This document shows, piece by piece, positions 47,766 through 57,991 of a stretch of 64,000 nucleotides of DNA (its first letter is position 1; the number at the start of each line of letters is the position of its first letter). Location: the NCBI GenBank assembly GCA_000320605.2, contig KB445791.1:3522576-3586575 (forward strand), in the 5' to 3' direction. A program made the translations under genes and the position numbers. Under the pieces are notes generated by a model, which saw nothing but the letters and a program-made list of their open reading frames with translations, searched no databases and had not been told where the DNA came from. The DNA is from Gelatoporia subvermispora B. Lineage: Eukaryota; Basidiomycota; Agaricomycetes; Polyporales; Gelatoporiaceae.

Positions 47766-47908
47766 GTCGCGTCGCGCTTGTGGCACTGCCAGCAGCACAC
47801 CGCGCACCATCTCCCGGGCCTTCTCCTCGCATACATTCACTCCTCTGTCTCTCTGTTTACTAGTGTACTCTAGTTAGAATTTATATAACCTCTTTTCCTG
47901 CTCGAAAT

Positions 47909-50704
47909 ATGCCTGACAACATACCACTCAAGTCCGAGCCAAGTACACCTCAAACCGGCATCCCAGTCGCCTCGGCAGACATCCACATGTCAGACTCACC
48001 CAGAGCCCCAGAGATATCATCTGAATCGACGTCCGACAACGCTCAAGACGTCACGCTTCAGGACGTTGAGGCCGTGCAATATGATCCGCACTCAGAGGCG
48101 ACCTACAGTGTCTTTCGTGCGAAGCGCCGTGCTGCTACGAAATCACGCAAGTATTGCTCGCAGGACACCCGCCAGCGTATGATAGACGGATTCCGTCACG
48201 CATGCGATGGGAAGGAGCCGTATACCTGGCAGCTTGACGCTGCAGAGGCTGTCCTTCTTGGACTCGACTGCTTGGTTGTAGCGGGCACGGGCGCAGGCAA
48301 GACATACCCATTTGTCATGCCCCTGCTCGCGGATCCCACTAAGTCGAAAAAGGTGATCATAATATCGCCTTTAAATGACCTTGAAGCGGACCAGGTGAGC
48401 TGCGTTTCCAACGCTTCATGCTCTAGAGTTGTACCACTAACGAGATCGCGAACTCCACTAGGCTGCACGATTCCGTCGCATGGGTCTGACAGCCACTCCC
48501 GTCAATGGCGACATATACAACGAGCAGTTCCATAAAGTGACTATTCATTTATTTTTCCGCCTGTATTTGCTGACGTTTGCTCAGAGGATACTCAGCGACG
48601 AATTTCAAGTCCTTCTCCCATCACCCGAAATGTGCCTCAAGCATGAGCTGTTCTCTAAGCTCATGCGTACACCCGACTTCATGAAGAATGTCGCCGCAAT
48701 CGTTATTGACGAAGCCCACTGCATCTCACAGTGGGGAGAGACCTTTCGCAAAGATTATCGACAGCTCGCAAAGCTGCGCTCGTTTGTTCCCCTTGACGTC
48801 CCTATTCTGGCAACATCTGCGACACTCCCACCCCATGTCCTCGCCGATGTCAAGGCCCAGCTATGCTTCGACTCGAGTGACATGCTATACATCAATCTCG
48901 GCAACGATCGGCACAATATTACGCCCATTGTCTCGCGCATGCGAGGCGCTGCTGGTGATCTCAATGCGCTTAATTTTGCCATTGATGAAGCAGCAGCAGG
49001 TCTACCCCTTCCGAAGACCTTGATCTTCTTCAACACTCGCTTGCTAGTCCAAGACGCCTGCGAACATCTACGCGATCTCCTACCAGAGCATCTCCGGCAC
49101 GAGATAGATTTTCTGCATGCTTTTCGCACTCCTCTGTCCAAGCAAAGGGTCATGAAGGATTTCCGAGCCGGGCGCATCAAGATCCTATGTGCTACCGAGG
49201 CCGCGGGCATGGTGAGTTCATATTTCTCCGCGACTTGACAATGACTGATTATGACCACGTTCTTGTAGGGATTGGACATTGGTGATATTGTCCGAGTCAT
49301 CCAATTCATGCTCCCGGACTCGCTTTCCATCTGGTTTCAACGCTACGGCCGTGGGGGACGCGCTGGTCATCCCACAATCGTGGTGCTCCTTGTCGAAGAC
49401 AGCGCCTTTCAGTTGGTCAAGAAGTCCCCCGTCAAGCGTGATCCGGATAAGGCCAGCAATGCGGATGCTCCGGATTCTCATCCTGACGACGAGGATTTTG
49501 ACCGACATGAACATCACCAATACGAGCAAGAAGATGAGCACGAGAATGACGAGAACGATGAGGACAACATTGGGGCTGTCCACGACGCGGTAGACATGCT
49601 GCCAGCTGCCACTGCAAATACTAAGTATCGCAAGAAGGTTGAGGGCGGTCTTCGTGCCTGGATTGACACCTCTGGCTGCCGGCGTGATGTTGCAGACAAG
49701 TACTTTGCAAACACCACTCCCCGTGTTGGTATGCCTTAGGTGACTATATGCGCTTGTAACTGCTGACCTTATGTGTCTCGCATTTAGTCCCAACAGTGCC
49801 ATGTTGCGACAATTGTCTCCTTCGCCTACGAGACACTCCCTCATACACTCTTACTCCACTTGAGACGGAGACTCTTGCCTTTCTAGACTCTGTGCATGAG
49901 CGCACCTCTCGCTTCTCACTGGTTGATCATATGCTTGTCGACGATAGCGACAATCCAGATCCACTGTCTCCGCATGCCCAGGATTCTCATTCAGCACGGT
50001 CGAGTCGTCCCGGACAGCGACGAGGCAAACATCTTACCACGTGCCGCACTGCGCTCTCGCAGTGGGTTGAACAATGCTGGAAGCAGAACTATCCATACTG
50101 CATCTGGGGTCCTAACATTTTGCTACCTGACAAAGTCCTCACGAAACTCGCATCACTCGCTCGCATTCAAACGCTCGACGATCTCATGCATGAGATTCCA
50201 GAGTGGGCTTTCGCTGATACATGGGGCTCAGATGTTCTACAGCTACTTGCCAAGCTCGATGCCGATGAGAAACGAGAAAAAGAGCGCATTCTCGCTGAGA
50301 AGAGAAGCATCAAGAAAGAAGAAAGCGCAAGAAAGAAGGCGCTGCGCACAGAACAACGTCGCGAGGAGCTTTATCAGGCTCGACAGCAAAAGAAAGCGGC
50401 TAACAGTGCCAACGGTATGCATTTACAATATCATGTTCTTCAAACAGTGCCACAGGTGCCCTCCAACATACCATCATCACTCACGTACAGTACGTTTCCG
50501 GTGTCCGCATCACGCATCCATTATCCTCTTGTCCCTGGGCCAAGTCAACCGAGTCCTCCTCTCCATATGCCATACTATCCTATCCCAGCGTATGCGTACC
50601 CAGTGTATTACCCGCAGCCGTTACCGCATGTAAGCTCGTCTTCAATGTCAAGTACAGTATCCACTACATATCCTCATTTTCCAAGTCCCATGAATCCTCT
50701 GTAG
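47909..50704 (+). CDS. RecQ-type DEAH-box DNA helicase of the mobile element
   Basis: Superfamily-2 ATP-dependent DNA helicase. Five exons (47909-48394, 48462-48536, 48585-49211, 49269-49728, 49788-50704) sum to 2565 nt, 854 aa, in frame. After a 120-residue disordered leader come motif 0 (YTWQLDAAEAVL), Walker A (VVAGTGAGKTYPF), motif Ia (IISPLNDLEADQAARF), the DEAH box (AIVIDEAHCISQWGETFR), motif III (ILATSATLPPHV), motif IV (KTLIFFNTRLLVQDACEHL), motif V (ILCATEAAGMGLDIGDI) and motif VI (QRYGRGGRAGHP). Next is a very acidic Asp/Glu/His stretch (about 49470-49565) and a RecQ-like zinc region with CRRDVADKYF and CCDNC. The C-terminus has a Lys/Glu coiled segment (about 50265-50400) and a Pro/Tyr/Ser tail. 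Its last 41 bp overlap the opposing gene. A TATA-like TTATATAA lies about 25 bp before the ATG. Confidence 0.88.
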
Positions 50705-53418
50705 ACCGTTTACGTAGCCTTCCTTTCCACCAATTTTCCATCGATTTTGTAACACGACCTTCAACTAGACTAGTCTCAATATAATCGGCGCATTTGTCAC
50801 GTGTACCTAGAGTTCGACCGTCAAGGTGCTGGTGTAACTTCGATTTTTGATACGACTGTTGAAGTTTCTTGACATCTGCCTCCTTGCTCGGTGAGGTGTG
50901 TGATTTGCCACGTCGGAAGTGATTGATATCATCTTCAACATGGTCGATGACCTTACGCTGTGTTGGTATAGATGCAGATGTCTTGCCAATGTACTCCCAT
51001 GATGTATAGGGCCCGGACGTCGCGAAGGTGTGCTACATGATATCAACTTTGTACCGGAAGTAATGACACAGTCTGTCACACCTTGATTCCCAGCACATTA
51101 TGCTCCTGCAGCATGTCGATAGGTAGGAATCTTCCTGGCAATCCGGTTGTGTTTGCAAGCCATGAATGCTTGAGCATATAATCTCTACAATGGCAAACAT
51201 TAGTGTTGCATGCAAAGAGCCCCAAGACGACGAAAATGCACTTCAAATCATCAGGCCATTCCTTATGAATCGACTGCAGTATCTCGAGTATTTCAACAGC
51301 GTACTTGCAGTTCTTTCCACCTGCAAAGCGAAAGAGCAACCGTGGCAGAAGATCCTCCATGCGCCCAACATCACCAGAACTGATCGCATCAGTGAGATTC
51401 AGATAATCGAGTATATCCCGATTAAACTGAACAGCTTGCTGTAGTAGTTGATCTTGTTTATTCTTTGGTTTGCTCTGTAAAGCATGCAAGGCAGGTGTAG
51501 ATGCGTATTCATCAATGATGCGAGTTGCCAGTACATGTAATTGTTGTGGATGTAGTTGACGTAGGTCTGCGAGCGAGGAGACATTGCCGAGAACACACCA
51601 GAGATCCCGAAAGCGTGCCTCGGCAACATGCAAGAGTAACTCTTGTATATGGTGATGAAAGGTACCCTGAACGGACGGTGAGTGGAGTCCTTTGCGGTTA
51701 AGGAGCTCTATGGAGTGAATCAATCCGAGGGAAGCCCTTGTGCCGAAGTATTGTGCATGTAGGGAGTGCTCAAATGCCATGAGGATATGAAGCCATCCAG
51801 GCTGCTTCTCGATATGCTCGAGACGGTCAAACGAGTTTAGCTCCGCATACCGGAAGGTTTGCAAGCCACGGATACGAGCAATAGTAAGCTGGTCTCCAAC
51901 CCAGGGAATCACAGAGCTTCCAAGGATGCGTCGCTTTTGTTGGGTTCTGAATCCGAGCTGGCGCCAGATATCTGCCAAGACACGGTCATTGCCTTCGTAT
52001 GATGACTCGTCGATGTGCATTGTGTTCAACATATACTGGCAGGTTGCGTATTCCGGCCCAGTAGGCAGCTGAGAGACAGGAGCAGGTGGGTCGAAAAGAT
52101 CACTCATCTTGTGCTTGTAGTTGTCAAAGTCGAACTCGGGAGCATCAGTGAGAAGCTTGAGAACATAGAAAATAGCCCAAGAACGCAAACGAGAGGATGC
52201 AGCACTCTCAAGATCAAGAACATTGCGCAATGTTATCGGATTCTTGCGTCCTTCAAGGAACTGCTGGCACCGAGCGTTGGGATCAGGACATATTGTGTGA
52301 GGCTGTTTGTTGATTAATATAGTAGCCGCCGTCCCGCAGTCGAAGCGGTTTTGATTATCAAGTCGCTGCTCGAAAGCCAGAATGCGTACATGGAGATTAT
52401 CATAGACACCGCCCCAGGGATAGACCGCAATATCAGAGAGCAAGGATTGTCGTGATGATTGAGCAAGTGTGAGGATACCATCATAAGCCCATTTCTGGCT
52501 CATTGTGATGCCGAGAGCATGCAGTGTATCGAAAGCTTTAGTCGCAATGCCACAACTCTTGAAATAGATTGTCAGAAGCTTCTGTATGCTGCTGCACATG
52601 CGAGACCGGGTGAAAGCAGCAATAGCGATCATCGTAAGGATGGCCTTGGACACGAGCAGCATAAGACATTGTCAGTGGACAGCGAGACATGCAAGAGCGT
52701 TCACCGGTGCAGGATTCTTCTTCGTATTACGCTTCTCTTGCTTACGTGTGTATGAGACACGCTGGAGAAGAGACCATAGAGTCGGAGCAGTGGAACGTGC
52801 AGTGTCAATCATTGGCTGCCACGAGACACCGAGAAGTGACTCTTCAGACAGTCCGTGCTGTGGTGATAGCAGATAAGGGCGTAACTTCTTCATTTCGTTG
52901 TTGATTACATCGTTCACAAGCTCTGTAGCCCACTTTTTGAGTATGCTTGATGCTCCTTTGCTGCGGATGCCCTTGCCGTGACGACGAGGCGGCTTGTACA
53001 TATTTCTCAAGATTGCCGGAAGCTCTTGGCTCTGTGTAAGAGTTGTTCTTGCATAGCGTGCTTTTGGGTCGGGTACAAGCTCTTCGACGTGGTAGAAAAT
53101 TGCCCAGAGAAAGAGAGGCAGGTTGAGAGACTGTGTTGTCATAAAGTCCAGTACATTCCGGACTCGCTGTGCTATGTCACCAGATTGCTCAAGTCTTGCA
53201 CGTAGTGTCGCAGTATGATCTTCATAGATAGTCTTGCTTCGTGTTCTTGAATGCTCTGGGTATGTCCAATTAGGCCCCAAGTTACTCTGAGCTGTGCCGA
53301 AGGTGCTGTCCTCGAGCTCGCAGGGCGCCGTGTCAAGTTCCAAAGTATCACTCTCTGCATCAGAATCTTCATCCTCGGAGGAATCATACTCGAGTTCATC
53401 TTCCAAGTGATCACTCAT
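50664..53418 (-). CDS. DUF6589-type protein, candidate transposase of the mobile element
   Basis: Three exons (53418-52705, 52644-51082, 51032-50664; introns 60 and 49 nt) sum to 2646 nt, 881 aa, in frame. The N-terminus is acidic (LEYDSSEDEDSDAESDTLEL). A helical region follows (MIDTARSTAPTLWSLLQRVS). The DUF6589 signature comes next: FDTLHALGITMSQKWAYDGI, VYDNLHVRILAFEQRLDNQ, VIPWVGDQLTIARIRGLQTF, GWLHILMAFEHSLHAQYFGT, SIELLNRKGLHSPSVQGTFH and HHIQELLLHVAEARFRDLW. Asp320 of the YDN motif and Asp489 of the GDQLT motif are spaced acidic residues that could belong to an RNase-H-like centre; this is inference. The last exon is basic (ENWWKGRLRKRSTEDSWDLE). No function is established to my knowledge. 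I assign it as the recombinase-like partner from its position between inverted repeats. Confidence 0.8.
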
Positions 53419-53526
53419 GGTGGAAGAGGTAGTAACAAAAGATATATTTGGGGTAACGCAAGCTTGTCTACAGTGGTCGATCATACGCGGTGGAGCGCAT
53501 ATAATGAGTGCTCGAGGGGCCGTGCG

Positions 53527-53588
53527 CGACGCGTTGACATCACATGACGACCTATCTACACCCGCCCTACCAAAACTCACCAGACGTT
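53527..53588 (-). repeat. Right terminal inverted repeat
   Basis: Reverse complement of the 47704-47765 repeat with four substitutions and no gaps. It lies 108 bp upstream of the DUF6589 gene ATG (53418). Outside it is a short hairpin (GGAGATTTTCGATCTCC, about 53605-53621). Confidence 0.85.
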
Positions 53589-54920
53589 CGTGCTGCGTCG
53601 TCGCTGGAGATTTTCGATCTCCGACCGGAGAGCGCCGAGCAGCACGTGCGGATGGGAACGAGACTAGTTGCGTTGATTTGGGCGCTCTGTGAACGCGTGA
53701 ACCTTCGAGGGTTGATGGAATCATCACGATGGGGACGTATGACCCTGGATGAGGGCATAGGTTACAATGCTGTTGAACCATCGTTAACGGATATGATGGG
53801 GACGTATGACCCTGGATGAGGGTATAGGTTACAATGCTGTTGAACCATCGTTAACGGATATGGAGGCAGGGCTACTAGGGTTCCAGGTACAACGATAGGC
53901 GGCTGCGCTAAATCGTCGTAATCTGTATCTGATAGGTCAAACGTTCGAGCTGCGCCTCTCAAGTTAGATGGACCCTCTATATGGCAGTACCTAGTATCGC
54001 ACGTACCTCGCATACCGAGACTGCTTGGGGAAATCATATGTCTTGAATTGTGCCATACGATACCCGAGCAATGGCGCCGCGTAGCAACACGTCGCATTTG
54101 GTTGAAACTTGCAGGGAAAGTGTAGGCCCCAGACGGGCAGGCTGAGCAGATCCGGCAAGCCCATATCCGCTGTTGAGCATTTCCCGGAACTGCCTCTATT
54201 GCATCGGCGAAGACAGGCACAGGTGAGAGACTGTACATGCTCATTGAATTCAAAAGAAGCTGCCGCCACATTATGAATGGTCGGCTGTAGCGTTAGGTTC
54301 GCTATTCTTGCTTTCTCCCGAGACATCCCCACGCGGAGTTAGAACGTAGCAAGCGTCGATCCCAAGATGTCTATCCGTCTGAGTCTAGTGGCCGAAGCGG
54401 GTGAAGAACATGCCAAGGAAAGCGGCCAATGGCATTGGAGGGCATTCTGACCAGAAGCAGATCGTATGACTTCTTGGCGTGAATCAGGTATGAGCCTGAC
54501 TACAGAACCCTATACAGCTTCAATGCATGTGATAGGAAACTACCCGTCCCGCGTTGACAATAACATGAGCTAGCAAGTTCGCGAGAGCTTGAGAATGGTG
54601 GAGGCTGGTGGAGGACGTTCGATGTCCACGACTAACACGAACGCGTCGCGCTGCCGCCTCTTGCAGAATTAGCGCTTGCGCCACGGTCACGTGCGAGGTG
54701 GCGCGCTATGCCCCTCCGACGACTTTGACGTCGACCTTGGCCATGTCGTCATCTCCCGGTCACTCCAGCGACGCTGCAATATATGAGAGGCATATTCCTC
54801 TAAAATGTCCCCCCTAAACTCTGTGCTAACGATCTTTGCGCACAATTCACAACTTTACGACACACCTCGAGGACGCCAAAATCCGTGAAATTATCGCTCG
54901 AATTCAACTGACTGAATAAT
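53589..54920. other. Intergenic right flank of the element, no gene supported
   Basis: About 1.3 kb. It contains a 67-bp tandem duplication (separate entry). A minus-strand frame of about 165 codons (around 53762-54271) has no recognisable motif, and its 3' end is built from the tandem duplication, so I do not call it a gene. It may be decayed sequence. Confidence 0.4.
53728..53861. repeat. Perfectly abutting 67-bp tandem duplication
   Basis: Two direct copies, 53728-53794 and 53795-53861, each starting GATGGGGACGTATGACCCTG and ending GTTAACGGATAT plus one base. I find one difference (GGGCAT versus GGGTAT). It lies 140 bp outside the right terminal repeat of the mobile element, and the near identity indicates a recent event. 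Confidence 0.9.
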
Positions 54921-55815
54921 ATGTGGGTCGGACACTACGCATCAGGTATGCGGCGCACGGGATGACTACTGCGGTACTCGAAAAGCTCACTGGTACCCCA
55001 CAGGTCTCATCGCGAAGCCATTCGCCCCAATCGTTCCGCTCTGGTTGCTTTCGCTCGCAAGCGGACTACCCGATGCAGTGTTCTTCGTCCTTCAATTCTT
55101 CGGCATTGAGAGCTTCAATCTCGACGCCAAGCTTGTTTCACGCGGGTGCTTCCCATACAGCAATGATTACCCCTACAGCCACTCGCTCGCGGGTATGGTC
55201 GTCGCCGGTGCGTGCTCGCGCAGACCATTGACTCAGTACGTCAGGCTGACATTGACATGCAGGCGTCGCGCTGGCTGCATTCTGGAAGGCGAAGACAAAT
55301 ACGCCTGCGACTCTGAAAGACCAAGCGGTCATTGTTGCGACGGCCGCGAGTCACTTCCTGCTTGAATGGCCCGTCCACCGTCAAGGTACTTCCTCGACGA
55401 TATCGTATCGTAGAATGATTCGAGCTTATTCGATCTGATGCAGACGTCAAGATTACCCCCCACGACAACAAACAGCTGGGTGTGGGCCTCTTTGAATACC
55501 CCATTCTCGACTTCGTAATGGAATCCGGGCTATTCCTGTTCGGCCTCTGGGTGTACGCAAACTACTCGGCGGTCGCCACACGTGCTGGGTATTTGAAGAA
55601 CAAGAACAGGCTCTGGGGCGTCATCGCGGTTATGATCTTCCAGCAGGCACAATTCTGCTTCTCTGCGTGAGTGCCCTCCGTATCTGTGAACGAGATTGTG
55701 ACTAAAACGGATCGTTCGTAGCGCGCCGACTACAGAAACACGTTGGGTGCACGCTCCGCTGTTCCTGGGCATGATCCTAGGAAGCTCATGGCTTCTGGGC
55801 AAACTGGAGGAGTGA
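54921..55815 (+). CDS. Multi-span membrane protein with conserved His/Asp motifs
   Basis: Five exons encode about 220 aa. The first is tiny (54921-54945: MWVGHYASG). The following exons read LIAKPFAPIVPLWLLSLASG, LPDAVFFVLQFFGIESFNLD, NDYPYSHSLAGMVVAG, then VALAAFWKAKT, IVATAASHFLLEWPVHRQD, EYPILDFVMESGLFLFGLWV, RLWGVIAVMIFQQAQFCFSA and APLFLGMILGSSWLLGKLEE, stop TGA at 55813. Five or so hydrophobic segments are visible. Polar residues inside or next to them form a recurring set (GHY, LPD, YSHS, SHF, HRQD) that resembles bacterial membrane proteins with the pattern HY..PD..YSHS..H..H.D and metal-dependent membrane hydrolases. Metal binding is inferred; function unknown. The stop is 106 bp from the stop of the convergent neighbour. 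Confidence 0.75.
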
Positions 55816-55921
55816 GATGAGTGAGATGTTCAAAGCTATCATAAATAAATAAGTCAACACAAACTCGTTTACACATGGGGTGTTTGTACGATAATGGAAG
55901 CATCAATCGAAGTCTATGCAA

Positions 55922-57254
55922 TCATTTCTTCCATAACCTCGCCGGGTTGAGTCGGCTCCATATTGATCTGGACCTTGTAGGTTGTGGAACAAATTTTTCG
56001 TACGAATAGTCTTGGCCACTCATCATGCTCGATTCGTCTTGCAATGTCGGAGTGTTCCATGTTGAGTCTCCATCGATTTCCTTCTCGGGTACTGCCTTAT
56101 ATCTATCTCTCCTGTCGAGACACCAGAGCGTCAAGAAAATGAGGAGTATTGCGCCCACGAGGCCCCCAATGACGCCGCCAACAATCGCGCCAACGTTCTT
56201 CTTGTGCGGCTCCAGCGTGACAAGAGGAACTGCCTCGCCAATCGTTGCATTCAGACAGTTCAATAGCGTGTTGTCGACCCAGGACGGGAGCGGGTCTGCA
56301 GTGGCATTGGGCCCCTGAGTAAACGCATTTGTGTTGTTATATCCGTCAAGTGTTAGAGCGACAGTGCTCGCACGGAAATACTGAATGGTCTGCTCAGGGA
56401 CTGGCTCAGACATGTTTGTGCCATTGTATGGAGTAGGTGATGTCGAAGATCCAGGCCCTAGTGTGCAGTTGACCGTGATGGAAGTGATCAGCGAAGATAC
56501 GGTGCTGTTGTCAGAAAGAACGTGGAAGGTACTGTTTGTCGTGTTCGAGGTGAAAGTTGCAAAGGCCATTGGTCCACCCGGTCGAGAAGAGTTGTCGGGC
56601 AGTCCGTACTGTAGCAAGTATATAAATAGATCGAATAAATGTGAGTTGAAGTAGGCTGTGCTCACAATGCCGGTATGCCAAAACGGTGGCCCATAGCCAT
56701 ATCCTGGTCCCCAGCTTATAGGCCAATAGACATAGGGAAAGATCGGAGGCTCCTGGTAAATGTAGATATATGTATATCTTGTCCCAGGATATCCACTCCC
56801 ATATATCCTAAGTTCTCAGAGAATGAATATCCTGCTGAATATGCACTCGAGCCACAACAACAAAGACTGACCGCGATCCGTATATTGTGGTGCGCGAACC
56901 ACCTCCTTGTGAAAGTCCCGCGAACGGTTGTCCCTTCGGTATTGTCGCTGTGCTCCCCCCACCAGCGCTGTACGATGTGGCCTGGTATTTCCTCCCTCCC
57001 GTTGCGCCAGTCAACGGTACCGAGGTGGTTGCACGGCTGCTTGGGCTCTCTTCGTCGACGCCTTTGTTCCCACTACTGCTCGAACTTCCACTTTTACCGC
57101 TGCTTTCCTCACCGCCACCTTCTTCGCTACTCCCTCCGCCGCCTTTGCTACTTGAACCGTGTGACGATGCGTGGCCACCTCCTCCGCCTTTTCTCGCAAA
57201 TACTAGTGGCCAGGGCCTCGGGGATTCAGATACGCCGGGTTCTACGGGCAACAT
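55922..57254 (-). CDS. Gly/Ser-rich single-pass membrane glycoprotein
   Basis: Two exons. Exon 1 starts MLPVEPGVSESPRPWPLVFA and has a long Gly/Ser-rich stretch (about 57000-57190), then GGSRTTIYGSR. Exon 2 begins IYGSGYPGTRYTYIYIYQEP, continues WGPGYGYGPPFWHTGIVSTA and NSSRPGGPMAFATFTSNTTN, and carries several N-glycosylation sequons. One transmembrane helix follows (VGAIVGGVIGGLVGAILLIF, then LTLWCLDRRDRYK), with a cytoplasmic tail ending SRLNPARLWKK at 55922. The junction at about 56815-56865 uses CG then GTCAGT. Proteins with this Gly/Ser-rich, GSGYP and NSSRPGG layout recur in basidiomycetes, as far as I recall; no function is known to me. No clear signal peptide is seen at the chosen ATG, so an upstream exon is possible. 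Confidence 0.75.
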
Positions 57255-57991
57255 GGATGCGACGACGCGTAGGGGAACACGAGGCGAACGTGCGACAACG
57301 GAACGGATGTTGGACGGCTTTTAGGGTAATGTCAGGGTCCAGGGAAGACGAAGGGCTTGAGGGTTCAATCTAAGTAATCTAATTTCAGCGATGGTCAGCA
57401 TTTTCCAAGATTAGTCACTTCTTAACGCTCCAAGGAGCTATGTCGGCAGCTCCAGTAGTTGCGGATGTGGTGAAATCTTGTCCACGGGCGTGGATGGAAT
57501 GCTGCGTGATCACTGATCTGGAGCAATGAAGCACAGGCGCCGCAAATAGATGATCCAGATATCTACGCGATTAGTAGTGTATGTCCTGCATTATACCAGT
57601 ATTTGACTGATTACCTGTACGTGCACTGGTAACCGCCGGTCAGCCCGTGCAGACGTTGAAGGAGGTTCGATTCGTGAGCTGGGATACAGATATCTCAGCT
57701 TGGTAACGCTTGTATGATCCACCACAAAAGTGACTGGTAATGGCATTCTGACATGACTGATGAGACAGGCCTAGGTGGTTCAACCGAACGGGACACGTTG
57801 CATTCCCAGGGCACCTCTCCGAACCACTGGCGTTGCCAGGAGGGCGCTACATCACATGCTAATACACGCGGGCCGGAAGCCGGACTGCTGGGGTCATCGA
57901 CTCATCGTCCCCTGCAGCGTCAAGCAAGCAGAAGTGTGTCAAGCAGCTTTCAGAGCAGGACGCTCGAGACGAGTCGAGCAACTCACGCATC
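57255..57991. other. Divergent promoter region, no gene seen
   Basis: About 740 bp between the membrane glycoprotein gene and the lyase gene. No feature supported. Confidence 0.4.

Larger units (their letters stand above)
47704..53588. mobile_element. Two-gene DNA transposon candidate (RecQ-like helicase + DUF6589 protein)
   Basis: A 5885-bp unit is bounded by 62-bp inverted repeats (94 percent identical) and contains exactly two genes, facing each other, with overlapping ends. Both have complete frames after removal of normal introns, so the copy may be recent. The tetranucleotide ACGT, a palindrome, sits at both outer ends (47705-47708 and 53584-53587) and could be a 4-bp target duplication or part of the repeat; sequence alone cannot tell. 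RecQ-like helicase and DUF6589 families are, to my knowledge, expanded in mushroom genomes. Their packaging between inverted repeats here is seen directly. Mobility is inferred. Confidence 0.75.

Noticed and set aside
47704..53588. Helicase and DUF6589 genes as a host defence or DNA-repair module
   Set aside because: Sharp inverted repeats bounding just these two genes and the compact overlap fit a mobile element better; no other repair or defence gene is nearby.
53938..53956. Partial direct repeat of the sequence at the right terminal edge (ACGTTCGAGCTGCGCC)
   Set aside because: Only about 14 of 16 bases match, without extension; could be chance.
53762..54271. Minus-strand frame of about 165 codons right of the mobile element
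   Set aside because: The C-terminal part is built from the 67-bp tandem duplication and the rest has no motif; may be decayed sequence only.
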